From the NCBI RefSeq assembly GCF_017875275.1, contig NZ_JAGGML010000001.1, positions 4,485,001 through 4,549,000 of the forward strand: 64,000 nt of DNA, in the 5' to 3' direction. Every line of letters begins with the position of its first letter. Positions within the stretch are counted from its first letter, which is position 1. The notes beneath the pieces are model-generated. The model was not told the origin of the DNA and did not search any database. It worked only from the letters and a program-made list of their open reading frames with translations. Shown here in pieces: positions 1 through 9,242 of this stretch. Both the position numbers and the translations under genes were made by a program. This DNA comes from Xanthobacter flavus (GTDB lineage Bacteria; Pseudomonadota; Alphaproteobacteria; Rhizobiales; Xanthobacteraceae).

Positions 1-2
1 CG

Positions 3-32
3 CATGAGGCCCCGCCGGAGCGGGGCCTCATG
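3..32 (-). terminator. Hairpin terminator candidate after ctrA
   Basis: A 13-bp perfect stem (3-15 with 20-32) closes a 4-base loop (cgga). It lies about 25 bases beyond the ctrA stop codon. The downstream side, where a U-run would be, is cut off by the window edge, so the call rests on the stem only. Confidence 0.6.
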
Positions 33-56
33 TCGAAGCGGGAAGGGGAAAGGGGA

Positions 57-758
<702 letters not shown>

Positions 759-845
759 GGCTATCCCTTTCCTCGCAACTAGCCGAAAGGCGGCGGCGCC
801 GACTTTCGTTGCTCGGCCATCGGGGTGATTCGCGTTACGTGTGTA

Positions 846-922
846 GAATCGTTAACAGAACTCGATTCCTGACCACAAGAGTCTGCGCAAAAATCTTTGT
901 GCATGGGAGTCAAGACTGACTC
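846..922. promoter_or_regulatory. Cluster of five GANTC (CcrM) methylation sites in the ctrA upstream region
   Basis: GANTC occurs at 846-850, 864-868, 879-883, 907-911 and 918-922. In alphaproteobacteria CcrM methylates GANTC, and in Caulobacter the methylation state of a ctrA promoter times its firing. A GTTAAC sequence lies at 851-856. No complete TTAA-N7-TTAA CtrA box was found. The rest of 759-1284 holds only the tandem repeats at 1187-1232 and no supported gene. Confidence 0.6.
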
Positions 923-1186
923 CGTTTCAGGCACTTAAGGTTTTTCCACAGGCTCACGCAAACGCCCGACCACCCCTGACCCGAGCCCCTTGATCCGGCG
1001 TCCAGCTGATGGCGCGGCGGCGCATCACCCGAACCGTAGCGTCATCATTAACGAAGGCGGTAAACGATTGGTTGCCGCCGGGGCGGTTCGTGCGATTTTC
1101 CTGCAACAGCGACGCCGCAGGTAAGGAAAGGGCAACCAGCACAGGACATTCTCATCACCCGGAGGCCCCGGCGCACATGGGCGGGC

Positions 1187-1232
1187 AGCCTGGCAGAAGC
1201 TTGGCAGAAAGCTTGGCATTCAGCTTGGCAGG
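1187..1232. repeat. Four imperfect tandem copies of an AGCTTGGCAG unit
   Basis: Units begin at about 1187, 1198, 1209 and 1222, each a variant of AGCTTGGCAGA, 11-13 bases apart. They lie 53 bases upstream of the FliJ-like gene. Function is not evident; they may be operator repeats or simple sequence expansion. Confidence 0.55.
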
Positions 1233-1284
1233 CAACATGGGCAATGACCGAAGGGCAGCGTCATAAGTACCGGAGTAGACGCCG

Positions 1285-1680
1285 ATGAAGTCGCGTGACC
1301 CCCTGATCCGTGCCAAGCGGTTCCAGATCGACGATGCGCGCCGGCGCCTCGCCCAGATCGACACGATGATTGCCGAGTTCGAGCGCATGGCCCAGGAACT
1401 CGACCGCGACATCGCCGCCGAGGAGGCGCGGTCCGGCATCACCGACCCGCGCCATTTCGCCTACCCGCCGCTGGCCCTCGCCGCCCGCAACCGCCGCGAC
1501 AACCTGCGCCGCTCGGCCGACGACCTCAAGGTGCAGCAGGACGAGGCCAAGGCCACGCTCGCCGAGGCGGAAGCCGACCTCGCCCTCGTGGAGGCGGCCG
1601 GCGAGATGGACCGTTCGTCCCGTGTGGACAACGCAACCCGCCGTCCCCCCTTGCGGCCCACCGCGCCGGTGCGGCTCTGA
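1285..1680 (+). CDS. fliJ: Putative flagellar export chaperone FliJ
   Basis: This 131-residue protein is almost wholly charged and helical. An N-terminal basic segment (MKSRDPLIRAKRFQIDDARR) is followed by long heptad-like stretches rich in E, A, R, D and L, as expected for a FliJ-type coiled coil. FliJ escorts flagellar type III substrates and interacts with the ATPase FliI. Assignment rests on the N-terminal motif, coiled-coil character, length (FliJ is about 130-150 residues) and divergent position next to ctrA. FliI is not in the window. The C-terminus (last 20 residues) is Pro/Arg-rich and probably disordered. The ATG start at 1285 follows a weak CGGAG. Confidence 0.7.
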   Translation: MKSRDPLIRAKRFQIDDARRRLAQIDTMIAEFERMAQELDRDIAAEEARSGITDPRHFAYPPLALAARNRRDNLRRSADDLKVQQDEAKATLAEAEADLALVEAAGEMDRSSRVDNATRRPPLRPTAPVRL

Positions 1681-1843
1681 GCGCAGTCCAGCTTGCGTTT
1701 CAAGGGGGTAGTGGGGTAACCGTCGCTGCGGTGCGGGAGACGGTTTTTGCCTCCCGCGGCGGATTCCTGCAACCTTAAGGCTTCCATTGGGGACGACCGC
1801 TCCGGTAGCTTCTGCACGGCCAAACCCCGAGCACGAGCACTCC

Positions 1844-2383
1844 GTGACTCCCCACCGCAAAGTCCATGCCCTCGTCGAGGCGGTCGCCGCCGGCGATCTG
1901 CGCGCGTTCGAAGAGCTTTACCGGCTGACCAGCCCGAAGCTCTACGGCATCGTGCTGCGCCTGCTGCGCCGGCCGGAACTGGCTGCCGATGCCATGCGGC
2001 AGACCTATCGGCGGGTTCGGTCCGAGGCGCATACCCTGCGGGCCAGCGAGGATCCCGTCTGCTGGATGGTCTCCATCGCGCGGGGCTGCGCCCTCGACAT
2101 GGCGTGGCAGAGACCGGTGGGCGACGCCTTCGAGCCGTTCGACGCCGCCCAGCGCGGCAGCGACCCTATCGGTTCGCCCCATCGCAGCCCGGCCCTGACC
2201 CGCCTCCTGACCTGCCTCGGCCGGCTGCCGGAGGAGCGGCGGCGGATGCTGCTGCTCGCCTTCTATGACGGCTGGAGCTACGAGGCGCTGTCGGTCTATT
2301 TCGATGCGCCGGCACCGGCCATACGCGCCTGGATGGCCCGCAGCATCCACCAGCTCAACGAGTTCATGGGGCGGCGGTCATGA
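1844..2383 (+). CDS. ECF-type RNA polymerase sigma factor
   Basis: The protein has the two-domain ECF layout. A sigma-2 region contains LRAFEELYRLTSPKLYGIVL, the core-binding and -10 recognition helix area. A sigma-4 region begins at LTCLGRLPEERRRMLLLAFY and includes the helix-turn-helix YEALSVYFDAPAPAIRAWM. The next gene encodes its likely anti-sigma factor and overlaps it by ATGA at 2380-2383, so the two are translationally coupled. The start is uncertain: GTG at 1844 gives 179 residues, while an in-frame TTG at 1787 gives 198. GTG is preferred because the extra residues look non-conserved. It probably answers an envelope or oxidative signal, but nothing here names the signal. Confidence 0.85.
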   Translation: MTPHRKVHALVEAVAAGDLRAFEELYRLTSPKLYGIVLRLLRRPELAADAMRQTYRRVRSEAHTLRASEDPVCWMVSIARGCALDMAWQRPVGDAFEPFDAAQRGSDPIGSPHRSPALTRLLTCLGRLPEERRRMLLLAFYDGWSYEALSVYFDAPAPAIRAWMARSIHQLNEFMGRRS

Positions 2384-4146
2384 GCCCGGCCGCGCCGAGC
2401 CGCCTGCCGGAGCGCGTGGCGCCCCCGGATGCCGACCGCATCCTCGCCGCCGAATATGTGCTCGGCACGCTGGACAATGACGACCGTCGGCGCGTGCGCG
2501 CCCGCTGCGCCGCCGACCCGCAGTTCGCGGGCCTCGTCCGCCTGTGGGAGCGCCGGCTTGCGCCGCTGCATGAACTTGCGGTGCCGGTGATCCCGTCGCC
2601 CGAGATCTGGCGGGCCATCGCCTCGGACCTGCGGAGCGCGCCGCCCGCGCTGCGCGGGGCCACCCTGCCGCGCGGGCTGTCACCCTCGCCCGATCCGCCG
2701 CGCCGGCCGGCACTGCCGGAAGGCCGACCGCTCCGGTCCGCGGCGGGCACAGGGGAAGGCGCGGTCTCGCGGGTGCGACGGCTGTTCGGCCTCGGCAAAA
2801 GCGAACAGCAGGGCCGCGTCGAGCCGTCTCGCGGTGCGGAGAGGGCGTCTCGTCGGCGTTCCTTTCCGCCGCTCGATCCCGTTCCAGCCGCACCGCCCGG
2901 CCGGATCACGGAGCCGGACCGTGCGCCCGAGGGGCCGCACCGCGACCTCCGGTCCGCCACCTTCACGCCTCAGGCGGGAGGGCTCGCGCCGCCGCGCCCG
3001 ACGCTTGCTCCGCCGACCCGGCTGGCGGAGGCGACGGCGCCGCTTCAGCTCGCCCCGCCGCCTCCGCCGCGTCCGCGCCCCACGCCCGAGCCGTTGGCGC
3101 CGCCCCCGGCCTTCATATTCCTTGAGCCCGACCCGCCGCCGGAGCCCATCGCCGAGACGCCGTCCGCCGGAAGCGAGCCGCTCGTGGAGGCCGCCTCAGT
3201 CCAGCCGGAAGCGGGGGACGGCCAACCGCCGTCCGGGCCGGACGCGGCCGCTCCGGAGGCGTCTGCAGAGCCGCCGGTCCCCGTGGCCCAAGCGGGTGGC
3301 GTCGAAGCGGCCGAAGTGCTGCCCCCGCCGGCCGCGTCACAGGGGGAGCCTGTGGGAGCCGCCGAGGCTGTTCCGGCAGCTGAGCTTTCGCTCCCCGCTG
3401 AGATTGAGGCCGAGGCGGCGCCCACCGCCATTGACGTTGGCAAGGTCGCAGGTTCAACAGGCGACGAGGAAGGGGAGAGCCAGCCGGAGGCTGCCGGGTC
3501 GCCCTCCGCCGAAGCCATCGATGCGCCTGCGCCCGCCGCCGCGTCCGCTGAGGCACCCACAGAGGCGCCATCGAGTGAGGCGCCCTCCGCCGATCCTGCC
3601 GCCGGCAACAAGGGCGAAGAGGCCCCGCTTCCGGGCTGGGCGACCGAGGTGGCCTCGGGCGAGGTCTCGGCCCTGCCGGACGAGCCGAGCGCGCCCACGC
3701 GGGTCGTCGTCCGGCACGGTCCCTGGCGCGGCATCGCACTTCTGCTCGCGTTGCTCTGCCTGGGGCTGGGCGGCGTCGCGGCCTATCGCGAGTGGGTCTG
3801 GCCGGGCGAAGGCTATTGGGTCGCGGTGATGCAGCCTGAGCCCTTGCCGGCGGTGTCGGTGCGGATCGATCCGGACAGCGGCGCCGTGCATGTACGCTCC
3901 TTCGCCCCGGCGCCGCCGGAGGGCGAGATCTTCCGGCTGTGGCTCGTGTCGCCCACGTCCGGCGCGCGCCTCATCGGCACCTTTTCCTCCGGCCTGTCGG
4001 AGCGCCTGCCCGAGCTTGCTCGACTGGGTCGGAAGGGCCTTGCCGGCACGCAGGTGGTGGTCACGCGCGAGCCGGCGGCCGCTCCGGATCCGTCGAAGGG
4101 GCCGGGTGATGCCGTGGTTTACAGGGGGCGGTTGGTCCCGGAATAG
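2380..4146 (+). CDS. RskA-like membrane anti-sigma factor with a very long Pro/Ala/Glu-rich linker
   Basis: Residues 15-75 form an anti-sigma domain (DADRILAAEYVLGTLDNDDR and following helices) that should bind the ECF factor encoded just upstream. One transmembrane helix lies near residues 450-470 (GIALLLALLCLGLGGVAAY). The C-terminal 115 residues match the extracytoplasmic anti-sigma-K/RskA domain (YWVAVMQPEPLPAVSVRID, then FRLWLVSP). No HxxxCxxC zinc motif is present. The oddity is length: 588 residues against about 230-270 for this family. The excess is a low-complexity segment from about residue 88 to 440, dominated by P, A and E, on the cytoplasmic side. Reading frame and GC3 are continuous, so it is not an obvious frameshift artefact. 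Confidence 0.82.
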   Translation: MSPAAPSRLPERVAPPDADRILAAEYVLGTLDNDDRRRVRARCAADPQFAGLVRLWERRLAPLHELAVPVIPSPEIWRAIASDLRSAPPALRGATLPRGLSPSPDPPRRPALPEGRPLRSAAGTGEGAVSRVRRLFGLGKSEQQGRVEPSRGAERASRRRSFPPLDPVPAAPPGRITEPDRAPEGPHRDLRSATFTPQAGGLAPPRPTLAPPTRLAEATAPLQLAPPPPPRPRPTPEPLAPPPAFIFLEPDPPPEPIAETPSAGSEPLVEAASVQPEAGDGQPPSGPDAAAPEASAEPPVPVAQAGGVEAAEVLPPPAASQGEPVGAAEAVPAAELSLPAEIEAEAAPTAIDVGKVAGSTGDEEGESQPEAAGSPSAEAIDAPAPAAASAEAPTEAPSSEAPSADPAAGNKGEEAPLPGWATEVASGEVSALPDEPSAPTRVVVRHGPWRGIALLLALLCLGLGGVAAYREWVWPGEGYWVAVMQPEPLPAVSVRIDPDSGAVHVRSFAPAPPEGEIFRLWLVSPTSGARLIGTFSSGLSERLPELARLGRKGLAGTQVVVTREPAAAPDPSKGPGDAVVYRGRLVPE

Positions 4147-4167
4147 GCCGGGTCCCTCCCCGCCGCT

Positions 4168-5379
4168 TCAGCCCGACGGCCCGGCGGCGATGGCCCCGTG
4201 GCCGGGCGTCTCCCGTGGCGCGCTCGGCGCCTCGCCCACCGGCGGAACGGCAACGGCGGTGCGGTTGCGCCCCTGTGCCTTTCCTGAATAGAGCGCGCCA
4301 TCGGCCGCCACGATGAGGCCGGCGATGGTGTCCGCCCCGCTGCTCCCCGGTACATAGGTCGCGGCCCCGACCGTGAGCGTGACGCCGATGTCGCGCCCCG
4401 CGACCTCGCCCAGTTCGGCTTCCACGAGCCCGCGCAACCGCTCGGCGATGACGAGCGCAGCCTTGGCGTCGGCACCCGGCAGCAGGATGCAGAATTCCTC
4501 GCCGCCGTAGCGACCTGCCACGTCGTTGGCGCGGATGCTCTGCGGCACCAGGGCCGCGAAACGCTGCAGCGCGAGGTCGCCCACGTCGTGGCCGAAGCGG
4601 TCGTTGACCGATTTGAAATGGTCGAGGTCGGCCAGCAGCAGCGAGAAGGGCAGGCGCCGGGCCCTGGCGAAGCGCAGGAGTTCCTCGCCACGCTGGAGTA
4701 CGGAGCGGCGGTTGAGCAGGCCGGTGAGGTCGTCGCGCGAAGCCACCTTTTCAAGCACCATGAACAGGCTGCCGAAAGTCCAGCAGATGGCGAGGCCGAG
4801 GCCGACAATGGCGATCAGCACCTCCACAGCGCCGCCATTGCCGGGTAGCGGCATCAGTGCGAACTGGACGCCAACGCCCCGGATCGTGTAGCCGGCGGCC
4901 ACCACCATCAGCACGACAGACGAAGCGACACGGGAAATGATCGGGCCGCCGCCCGGCACCTGCATCAGGGCGTGTCCCGCCGTTGCGCTCCAGCAGGCAA
5001 CCAGCAGGGAAATGACGGTCGCGCGGTCGGTGATGTTGTCGCCGGTCCACAGCGACAGGCCGAGCAGGCCTGTGCCCAGCAGCGCCACCGCAGCGACCGT
5101 CGCCAGGCGAGGGGGGCGTTCATCGAAGATGCGGATGCCGCTGTAGACGAGGCCCATGCCGACCAGGACGCAGCCATTGCCGATGAGTGCGCTGGCCGGA
5201 AGACCGATGCTGGCGCGCGCCGCGAAGAAGATGCAGCCGCAGGTGAGGAAAAGATTCGCGAGCGCCCATATGAAAAGACAGCGCTTCCGCAGCCGCCAGC
5301 CGGCCAGAAGTTGCAGGGCTGCCAGCAGCATGCCCACCACGGCCGAGACCGACAGCACAGTCTGGACCTGGAAATCCAT
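4168..5379 (-). CDS. Membrane-bound diguanylate cyclase (GGEEF)
   Basis: Several hydrophobic helices fill the N-terminal half (about residues 5-205), followed by a GGDEF domain. The active-site signature is GGEEF at residues 292-296, and an intact inhibitory RxxD site (R283-A-N-D) lies five residues before it. DDLTGLLNRRS and DLDHFKSVNDRFGHDVGD are also typical. It should condense two GTP into cyclic di-GMP at the inner membrane, with product inhibition. The ATG at 5379 opens the hydrophobic segment directly; a longer frame reaches 5790 but its extra residues lack helices or conservation. No EAL domain is fused. It converges with the anti-sigma gene, 21 bases apart. Confidence 0.9.
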   Translation of the reverse strand: MDFQVQTVLSVSAVVGMLLAALQLLAGWRLRKRCLFIWALANLFLTCGCIFFAARASIGLPASALIGNGCVLVGMGLVYSGIRIFDERPPRLATVAAVALLGTGLLGLSLWTGDNITDRATVISLLVACWSATAGHALMQVPGGGPIISRVASSVVLMVVAAGYTIRGVGVQFALMPLPGNGGAVEVLIAIVGLGLAICWTFGSLFMVLEKVASRDDLTGLLNRRSVLQRGEELLRFARARRLPFSLLLADLDHFKSVNDRFGHDVGDLALQRFAALVPQSIRANDVAGRYGGEEFCILLPGADAKAALVIAERLRGLVEAELGEVAGRDIGVTLTVGAATYVPGSSGADTIAGLIVAADGALYSGKAQGRNRTAVAVPPVGEAPSAPRETPGHGAIAAGPSG

Positions 5380-5719
5380 ATCTGGAGTCGCTCCGGGGGG
5401 GCCGTTGGTCCACACGCTGGGGGAAGTACAGGTTGTATGCGCCAATAGCGTGTACTTCGCGTGCGCACAAGCTGGTGATCGTACTATTGTAAGGCTTATT
5501 TTTGTTTCTGGACTTCGCCTCCCGCACTCATGCGTCTCCCGAGCCGTTGTCCTGCCGCCACGCCGTAACGGTGGGCTCGTGCGGCTTTGCACAGGCATTG
5601 CCTGGCGGTCGCGGGAGATGCGGACGGCCGTGCTTCCGGGCCACGCGGCCTTCGTTATGATGCAGCCGCTCTGGGTCGGCGGTGTCGGCCCTTCAGCGAT
5701 AAGAGCCAGCGAGGACAAT
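5380..5719. other. Divergent intergenic region, no gene seen
   Basis: This 340-base stretch separates the diguanylate cyclase gene from agmatinase and must hold both promoters. It is locally less GC-rich around 5478-5515. No convincing operator or RNA element was recognised. Confidence 0.5.
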
Positions 5720-6700
5720 ATGGCCGACCCGACCCTTCCCCGCCCCGTTGACCGTGCCCTGGACCCGGGCTTCCGCCACGGCCAGTCCACCGAGCCGAAC
5801 TATTCGGGCGTCACGTCCTTCCTGCGCCGGCGCTATGCCCGCGACGGCGGCGGCGCCGAGGTGGTGGTGTGGGGCGTGCCGCTGGATGTGGCGGTCTCGA
5901 ACCGGCCGGGCACGCGCTTCGGACCGAGGGCCATCCGCGCGGCGTCCACGATCCTTGATGGCGATCCCTTCTACCCGTTCGGCTTCGACCCCTTCGAAAC
6001 GCTGGACGTGTCCGACGGCGGCGACTGCGTGTTCGATTACGGACTGCCGGCCGGCATCCCCGGTGCCATCGCTGCGCAGGCCGCGGCCCATTACGCCCGT
6101 GGCAGCCATCTCGTGACCCTCGGCGGGGATCATTTCCTCACCTATCCCATCCTGCGGGCGCTCACCGCCCGTCTCGGCCAGCCCGTGGCGCTGGTGCAGT
6201 TCGATGCCCACCAGGACACATGGGACGACAATGGCGACCGGGTCGACCATGGCACCATGATCACCCGTGCGGTGAAGGACGGCCTGATCCGGGTAGACAA
6301 ATCCATCCAGGTGGGCATCCGCACCCACGCGCCGCGCACCTATGGCATCGAGATCGTCCACGGCAACGTCGCGGGCGAGATGGGGCCGGCGGCGCTGGCA
6401 CGCCACATCTGCGAGCGGGTTGGGGATGCGCCGGTCTATCTGAGCTTCGATATCGACGCGCTCGATCCGGCGTTTGCGCCGGGCACGGGGACGCCGGTCT
6501 GCGGCGGCCTGTCCACGCGGGAGGTGATCGCCTGCCTTCGGCGGCTCGGTGCGCTCGATCTCAAGGGGTTCGATGTGGTGGAGGTCTCTCCGCCCTACGA
6601 CCATGCGGAGATCACGGCGCTCGCCGGCGCGACGTTGGCCTCGCTCTACCTGTGCCTGCTGGCCGAGCGCAAGGAGGGTGGGCGCTCGCCTGCGCTGTAG
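5720..6700 (+). CDS. speB: Agmatinase / ureohydrolase family protein
   Basis: This 326-residue protein has the ureohydrolase binuclear manganese motifs: GGDHFLTYP, QFDAHQDTWDD (the DAHxD metal ligands) and SFDIDALDPAFAPGTGTP. Agmatinase hydrolyses agmatine to putrescine and urea; related members act on guanidinobutyrate or proclavaminate, so the substrate is inferred. HGTMITRAV after the DAHxD motif is typical of SpeB. ATG at 5720 is preceded by a GAGGA with short spacing; in-frame upstream codons would add unconserved residues. It stands alone, with its own promoter in the upstream gap. Confidence 0.88.
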   Translation: MADPTLPRPVDRALDPGFRHGQSTEPNYSGVTSFLRRRYARDGGGAEVVVWGVPLDVAVSNRPGTRFGPRAIRAASTILDGDPFYPFGFDPFETLDVSDGGDCVFDYGLPAGIPGAIAAQAAAHYARGSHLVTLGGDHFLTYPILRALTARLGQPVALVQFDAHQDTWDDNGDRVDHGTMITRAVKDGLIRVDKSIQVGIRTHAPRTYGIEIVHGNVAGEMGPAALARHICERVGDAPVYLSFDIDALDPAFAPGTGTPVCGGLSTREVIACLRRLGALDLKGFDVVEVSPPYDHAEITALAGATLASLYLCLLAERKEGGRSPAL

Positions 6701-6795
6701 CTTCATCCCGCGCGGTGTGCTTGTACCCTTTTGTGGGCGGACGGGATAAGGGAGGACGCTCAGCGCGCGCTGGCTGGATCGGGGGAAGGGAAGAG

Positions 6796-7893
6796 ATGGG
6801 AAAGCGGCCAGGCATCTCGGCTTATCTTCTGCCCGCTCTGGGCTTGCTGCTCGCTCTCGTCTTCCTGCTGTGGCCCCAGTTCGGGCCCGGGGCACCGGGC
6901 ATCCTGCCGGGCGTGCTGGCGGTCGGCTCAGTCGCGCTTCTGTGCGGCTCCGCCTTCTCCGCGGTCGGGCATGCCGACATTGTTGCTGCCCGGCTGGGGC
7001 AGCCATGGGGCACGCTGCTCCTCACCCTGTCGGTGACCATCATCGAGGTGTCGGTGATGGCATCCATGATGCTGAACGGCGGAAACAACCCGACGCTTGC
7101 CCGCGAGTCCGTGCTGTCGGTGCTGATGATCGTGACCGCCGGTATCGTCGGCCTGTGCCTCCTGCTCGGCAGCATTCGGCACCGCGAGCAGACGATTCAG
7201 CAACAGGGGGTGTCGGGCTATCTGTCGGCCATCATCGCGCTCGGCGTGATGCTGCTGATCCTGCCCAATGAGACGCATGCAGGGGCGACGGGTTCCTTCT
7301 CCCCTTTCCAGCTCGTCTATATGTCGCTGATCGCTGTCGCCCTCTACGCCGCCTTTCTCTACATGCAGACCGTGCGCTATCGCGAGCATTTCGCAGGGCA
7401 GCCGGAAGGCCACAGCGAACCGACGCCGGGCCTCACCAGCTTCCTCGTCGCCATCGGCATGCTGCTGGCAAGCCTCGCCGCGGTGGTGGCGCTCTCCGGC
7501 CGGGTCGCCACGACCTTCGAGGATTTCCTGGCCCAGTTCTCGCTTCAGGATCCTGACGCCGTGACCGGTGCGCTGGTCGCGACGCTGATCCTCCTGCCGG
7601 AAGGCATCAGCGCGGTGCGCGCCGCCGCGCGCAACCACCTGCAGCACTCGCTCAACATCGCCCTCGGCTCGGCGCTCGCCACAGTGTCGCTGACCATCCC
7701 GGCCATGGCCTTCATCAGCGTCATGATCGGACGGCCCATGGTGCTCGGCCTCGACAACGAGGACCGGACGATGTTGCTGCTCACCTTCGTCCTCTCGGTG
7801 CTCTCCTTCGGCACCGGAAGGACCAATGCGCTCAATGGCGTGGTCCACCTCATCGTGTTCTGCGTCTATGTGATGCTGCTGTTTGCCCCGTAA
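6796..7893 (+). CDS. chaA: ChaA-type calcium/cation:proton antiporter
   Basis: The 365-residue protein is nearly all transmembrane helices (about 11). The two alpha repeats of the CaCA superfamily are visible: TLSVTIIEVSVMASMML near residue 80 and LLPEGISAVRAAARNHLQHS near residue 265, the latter followed by the ALGSALATVSLTIPAMA signature of ChaA. It should export Ca2+ or Na+/K+ in exchange for protons across the inner membrane. ATG at 6796 follows GGGAAGAG. It lies 95 bases after agmatinase and could share its transcript. Confidence 0.88.
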   Translation: MGKRPGISAYLLPALGLLLALVFLLWPQFGPGAPGILPGVLAVGSVALLCGSAFSAVGHADIVAARLGQPWGTLLLTLSVTIIEVSVMASMMLNGGNNPTLARESVLSVLMIVTAGIVGLCLLLGSIRHREQTIQQQGVSGYLSAIIALGVMLLILPNETHAGATGSFSPFQLVYMSLIAVALYAAFLYMQTVRYREHFAGQPEGHSEPTPGLTSFLVAIGMLLASLAAVVALSGRVATTFEDFLAQFSLQDPDAVTGALVATLILLPEGISAVRAAARNHLQHSLNIALGSALATVSLTIPAMAFISVMIGRPMVLGLDNEDRTMLLLTFVLSVLSFGTGRTNALNGVVHLIVFCVYVMLLFAP

Positions 7894-7975
7894 AGCGCCG
7901 ATCCGTCGCGGGCGGGCGGTGGACATCGGGCGGGGCGGGTGGCATGTTCCGCGCGACTTGAACGAGGCGCGGGCC

Positions 7976-8386
7976 GTGAAGAACTTTCTGCTCTACATCT
8001 TCACCTGGTGGAACAAGCAGACCGTCGGCACCATGTGGTGGACGAAGCGCTTCGGCGAGTTCGTGGGCGAGGACGAGTTCGGCAATCGGTACTATCGCAC
8101 CAAGGGCGGCAAGATCGACCCGACGCTCGGCTTCGAGCGGCGCTGGGTGATTTATCCCGGCTATGCGGAAGCCACCACCATCCCGTCGGGTTGGTGGGGC
8201 TGGATGCATCACCGCGTCGATACCCCGCCGGTGGATGAGACCTACACGCCGCGCTCCTGGCAGAAGCCGCATCGCCGCAACATGACCGGCACCCCCGGGG
8301 CCTATCGTCCCAAGGGCTCGGTGCTGGCTGGTGGCATGCGCCCCCGCGTCACCGGCGACTACAAGGCCTGGACGCCCGGCGAGTAG
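7976..8386 (+). CDS. NADH:ubiquinone oxidoreductase subunit NDUFA12 family protein
   Basis: This 136-residue protein has the NDUFA12/B17.2 signature: GEFVGEDEFGNRYY, then GFERRWVIYPG, then SGWWGWMHH. It is an accessory subunit of complex I in alphaproteobacteria and mitochondria, on the matrix/cytoplasmic arm. GTG at 7976 is chosen because conservation begins at KNFLLYIFTWW and a GAGG precedes it; the open frame extends to 7883 without conserved residues. DUF2155, aat and acc genes downstream are its usual alphaproteobacterial neighbours. Confidence 0.9.
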   Translation: MKNFLLYIFTWWNKQTVGTMWWTKRFGEFVGEDEFGNRYYRTKGGKIDPTLGFERRWVIYPGYAEATTIPSGWWGWMHHRVDTPPVDETYTPRSWQKPHRRNMTGTPGAYRPKGSVLAGGMRPRVTGDYKAWTPGE

Positions 8387-8400
8387 GCCGTCGCGTCGGC

Positions 8401-8424
8401 GATCTGCTTATTTCTGCGCAGATC
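8401..8424 (+). terminator. Hairpin after the NDUFA12 gene
   Basis: GATCTGC at 8401-8407 pairs with GCAGATC at 8418-8424 around a 10-base loop, 15 bases beyond the stop codon. No U-run follows, so it may be a weak terminator or mRNA 3' end structure. Confidence 0.35.
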
Positions 8425-8573
8425 CGGGGGCCAAAGACCGGGCACCTGGCGCTTCCTTCCGGGCGCTTCCTTCCCGGCGCCGCCTTGCCGCCGCCTGAAT
8501 CGGGCGGTCAGAAGGGGAAAGGGCCGGCCCGCTTCCCGGCCGTCCCTTCTTCATTGCACGGGTCCACAGACTG

Positions 8574-9242
8574 ATGCGCTTCCTCTGCTCCGTTTCCCTG
8601 CTGGCCGCCGGCCTGATCGCCGCCGCGATGCCTCAGGCACTGGCGCAGAGCCGTGGCACCATCGAGCAGACGCCGCTTCCCCCGCCCGGGACGATTCCAA
8701 ACCAGCGTCCGCTGCCCCAGGTGCCGAACAGCGTTCCGGTGATTCCCGCCCCGCAGGCGGCTCCGGCGCAGCGACCCGCAGCTCAGGGCGCCATCCAGCG
8801 CGGTCCGGCGCCGCCGCCTCCCGCCGCGGCCCAGCAGCCTCCTGCCGTCATGCAGCCGGCCCCTCCCGGGGATGAGGGCGACATGGTGGTGGTGCAGCCG
8901 CCGACGCAGAAGATCGCCAACGCCTATGCGGTCTATGCCGGCCTCGACAAGATCACCGGCCGCATCACCTCGTTCGACATCGCCATCGGCGAGACGGCCC
9001 AGTTCGGTGCGCTGCAGGTGACGCCGCGCGTCTGCTACACCCGGCCCGCCACGGAAACGCAGAACACCACCTCCTTCACCGAGGTGAACGAGGTGACCCT
9101 GCAGGGCCAGGCCAAGCGAATCTTCACTGGCTGGATGTTCGCGGCGAGCCCGGGCCTCCACGCCGTGGAGCACCCGATCTACGACGTGTGGCTGATCGGC
9201 TGCAAGGCGGCCGCGCCTGTGACGGCACGCGGCCAGCAGTAG
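8574..9242 (+). CDS. DUF2155 domain-containing exported protein
   Basis: An N-terminal signal peptide ([20 protein letters not shown], cleavage near ALAQS) leads a 222-residue protein. Residues 25-100 are Pro/Gln/Ala-rich and probably disordered. The C-terminal 100 residues match DUF2155: [30 protein letters not shown] and [13 protein letters not shown], ending at VWLIGCK. Function is unknown; the domain is widespread in alphaproteobacteria and is typically found between NDUFA12 and aat, as here. The last 64 bases overlap the convergent aat gene. Confidence 0.85.
   Translation: MRFLCSVSLLAAGLIAAAMPQALAQSRGTIEQTPLPPPGTIPNQRPLPQVPNSVPVIPAPQAAPAQRPAAQGAIQRGPAPPPPAAAQQPPAVMQPAPPGDEGDMVVVQPPTQKIANAYAVYAGLDKITGRITSFDIAIGETAQFGALQVTPRVCYTRPATETQNTTSFTEVNEVTLQGQAKRIFTGWMFAASPGLHAVEHPIYDVWLIGCKAAAPVTARGQQ

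Noticed and set aside
1040-1066. Possible CtrA box near TTAACGAAGGCGGTAAAC
   Set aside because: Spacing between half-sites is nine bases, not the seven of TTAA-N7-TTAA, and the second half is imperfect.
1189-1206. Sigma-54-like TGGCAGAAGCTTGGC upstream of the FliJ-like gene
   Set aside because: The match arises from the tandem repeat; -24 and -12 elements are poor and no activator gene is near.
2834-3829. Arg/Pro-rich open frame within the anti-sigma gene
   Set aside because: It is a frame shadow; the true frame has recognised anti-sigma, membrane and RskA domains on both sides and is coupled to the sigma factor.
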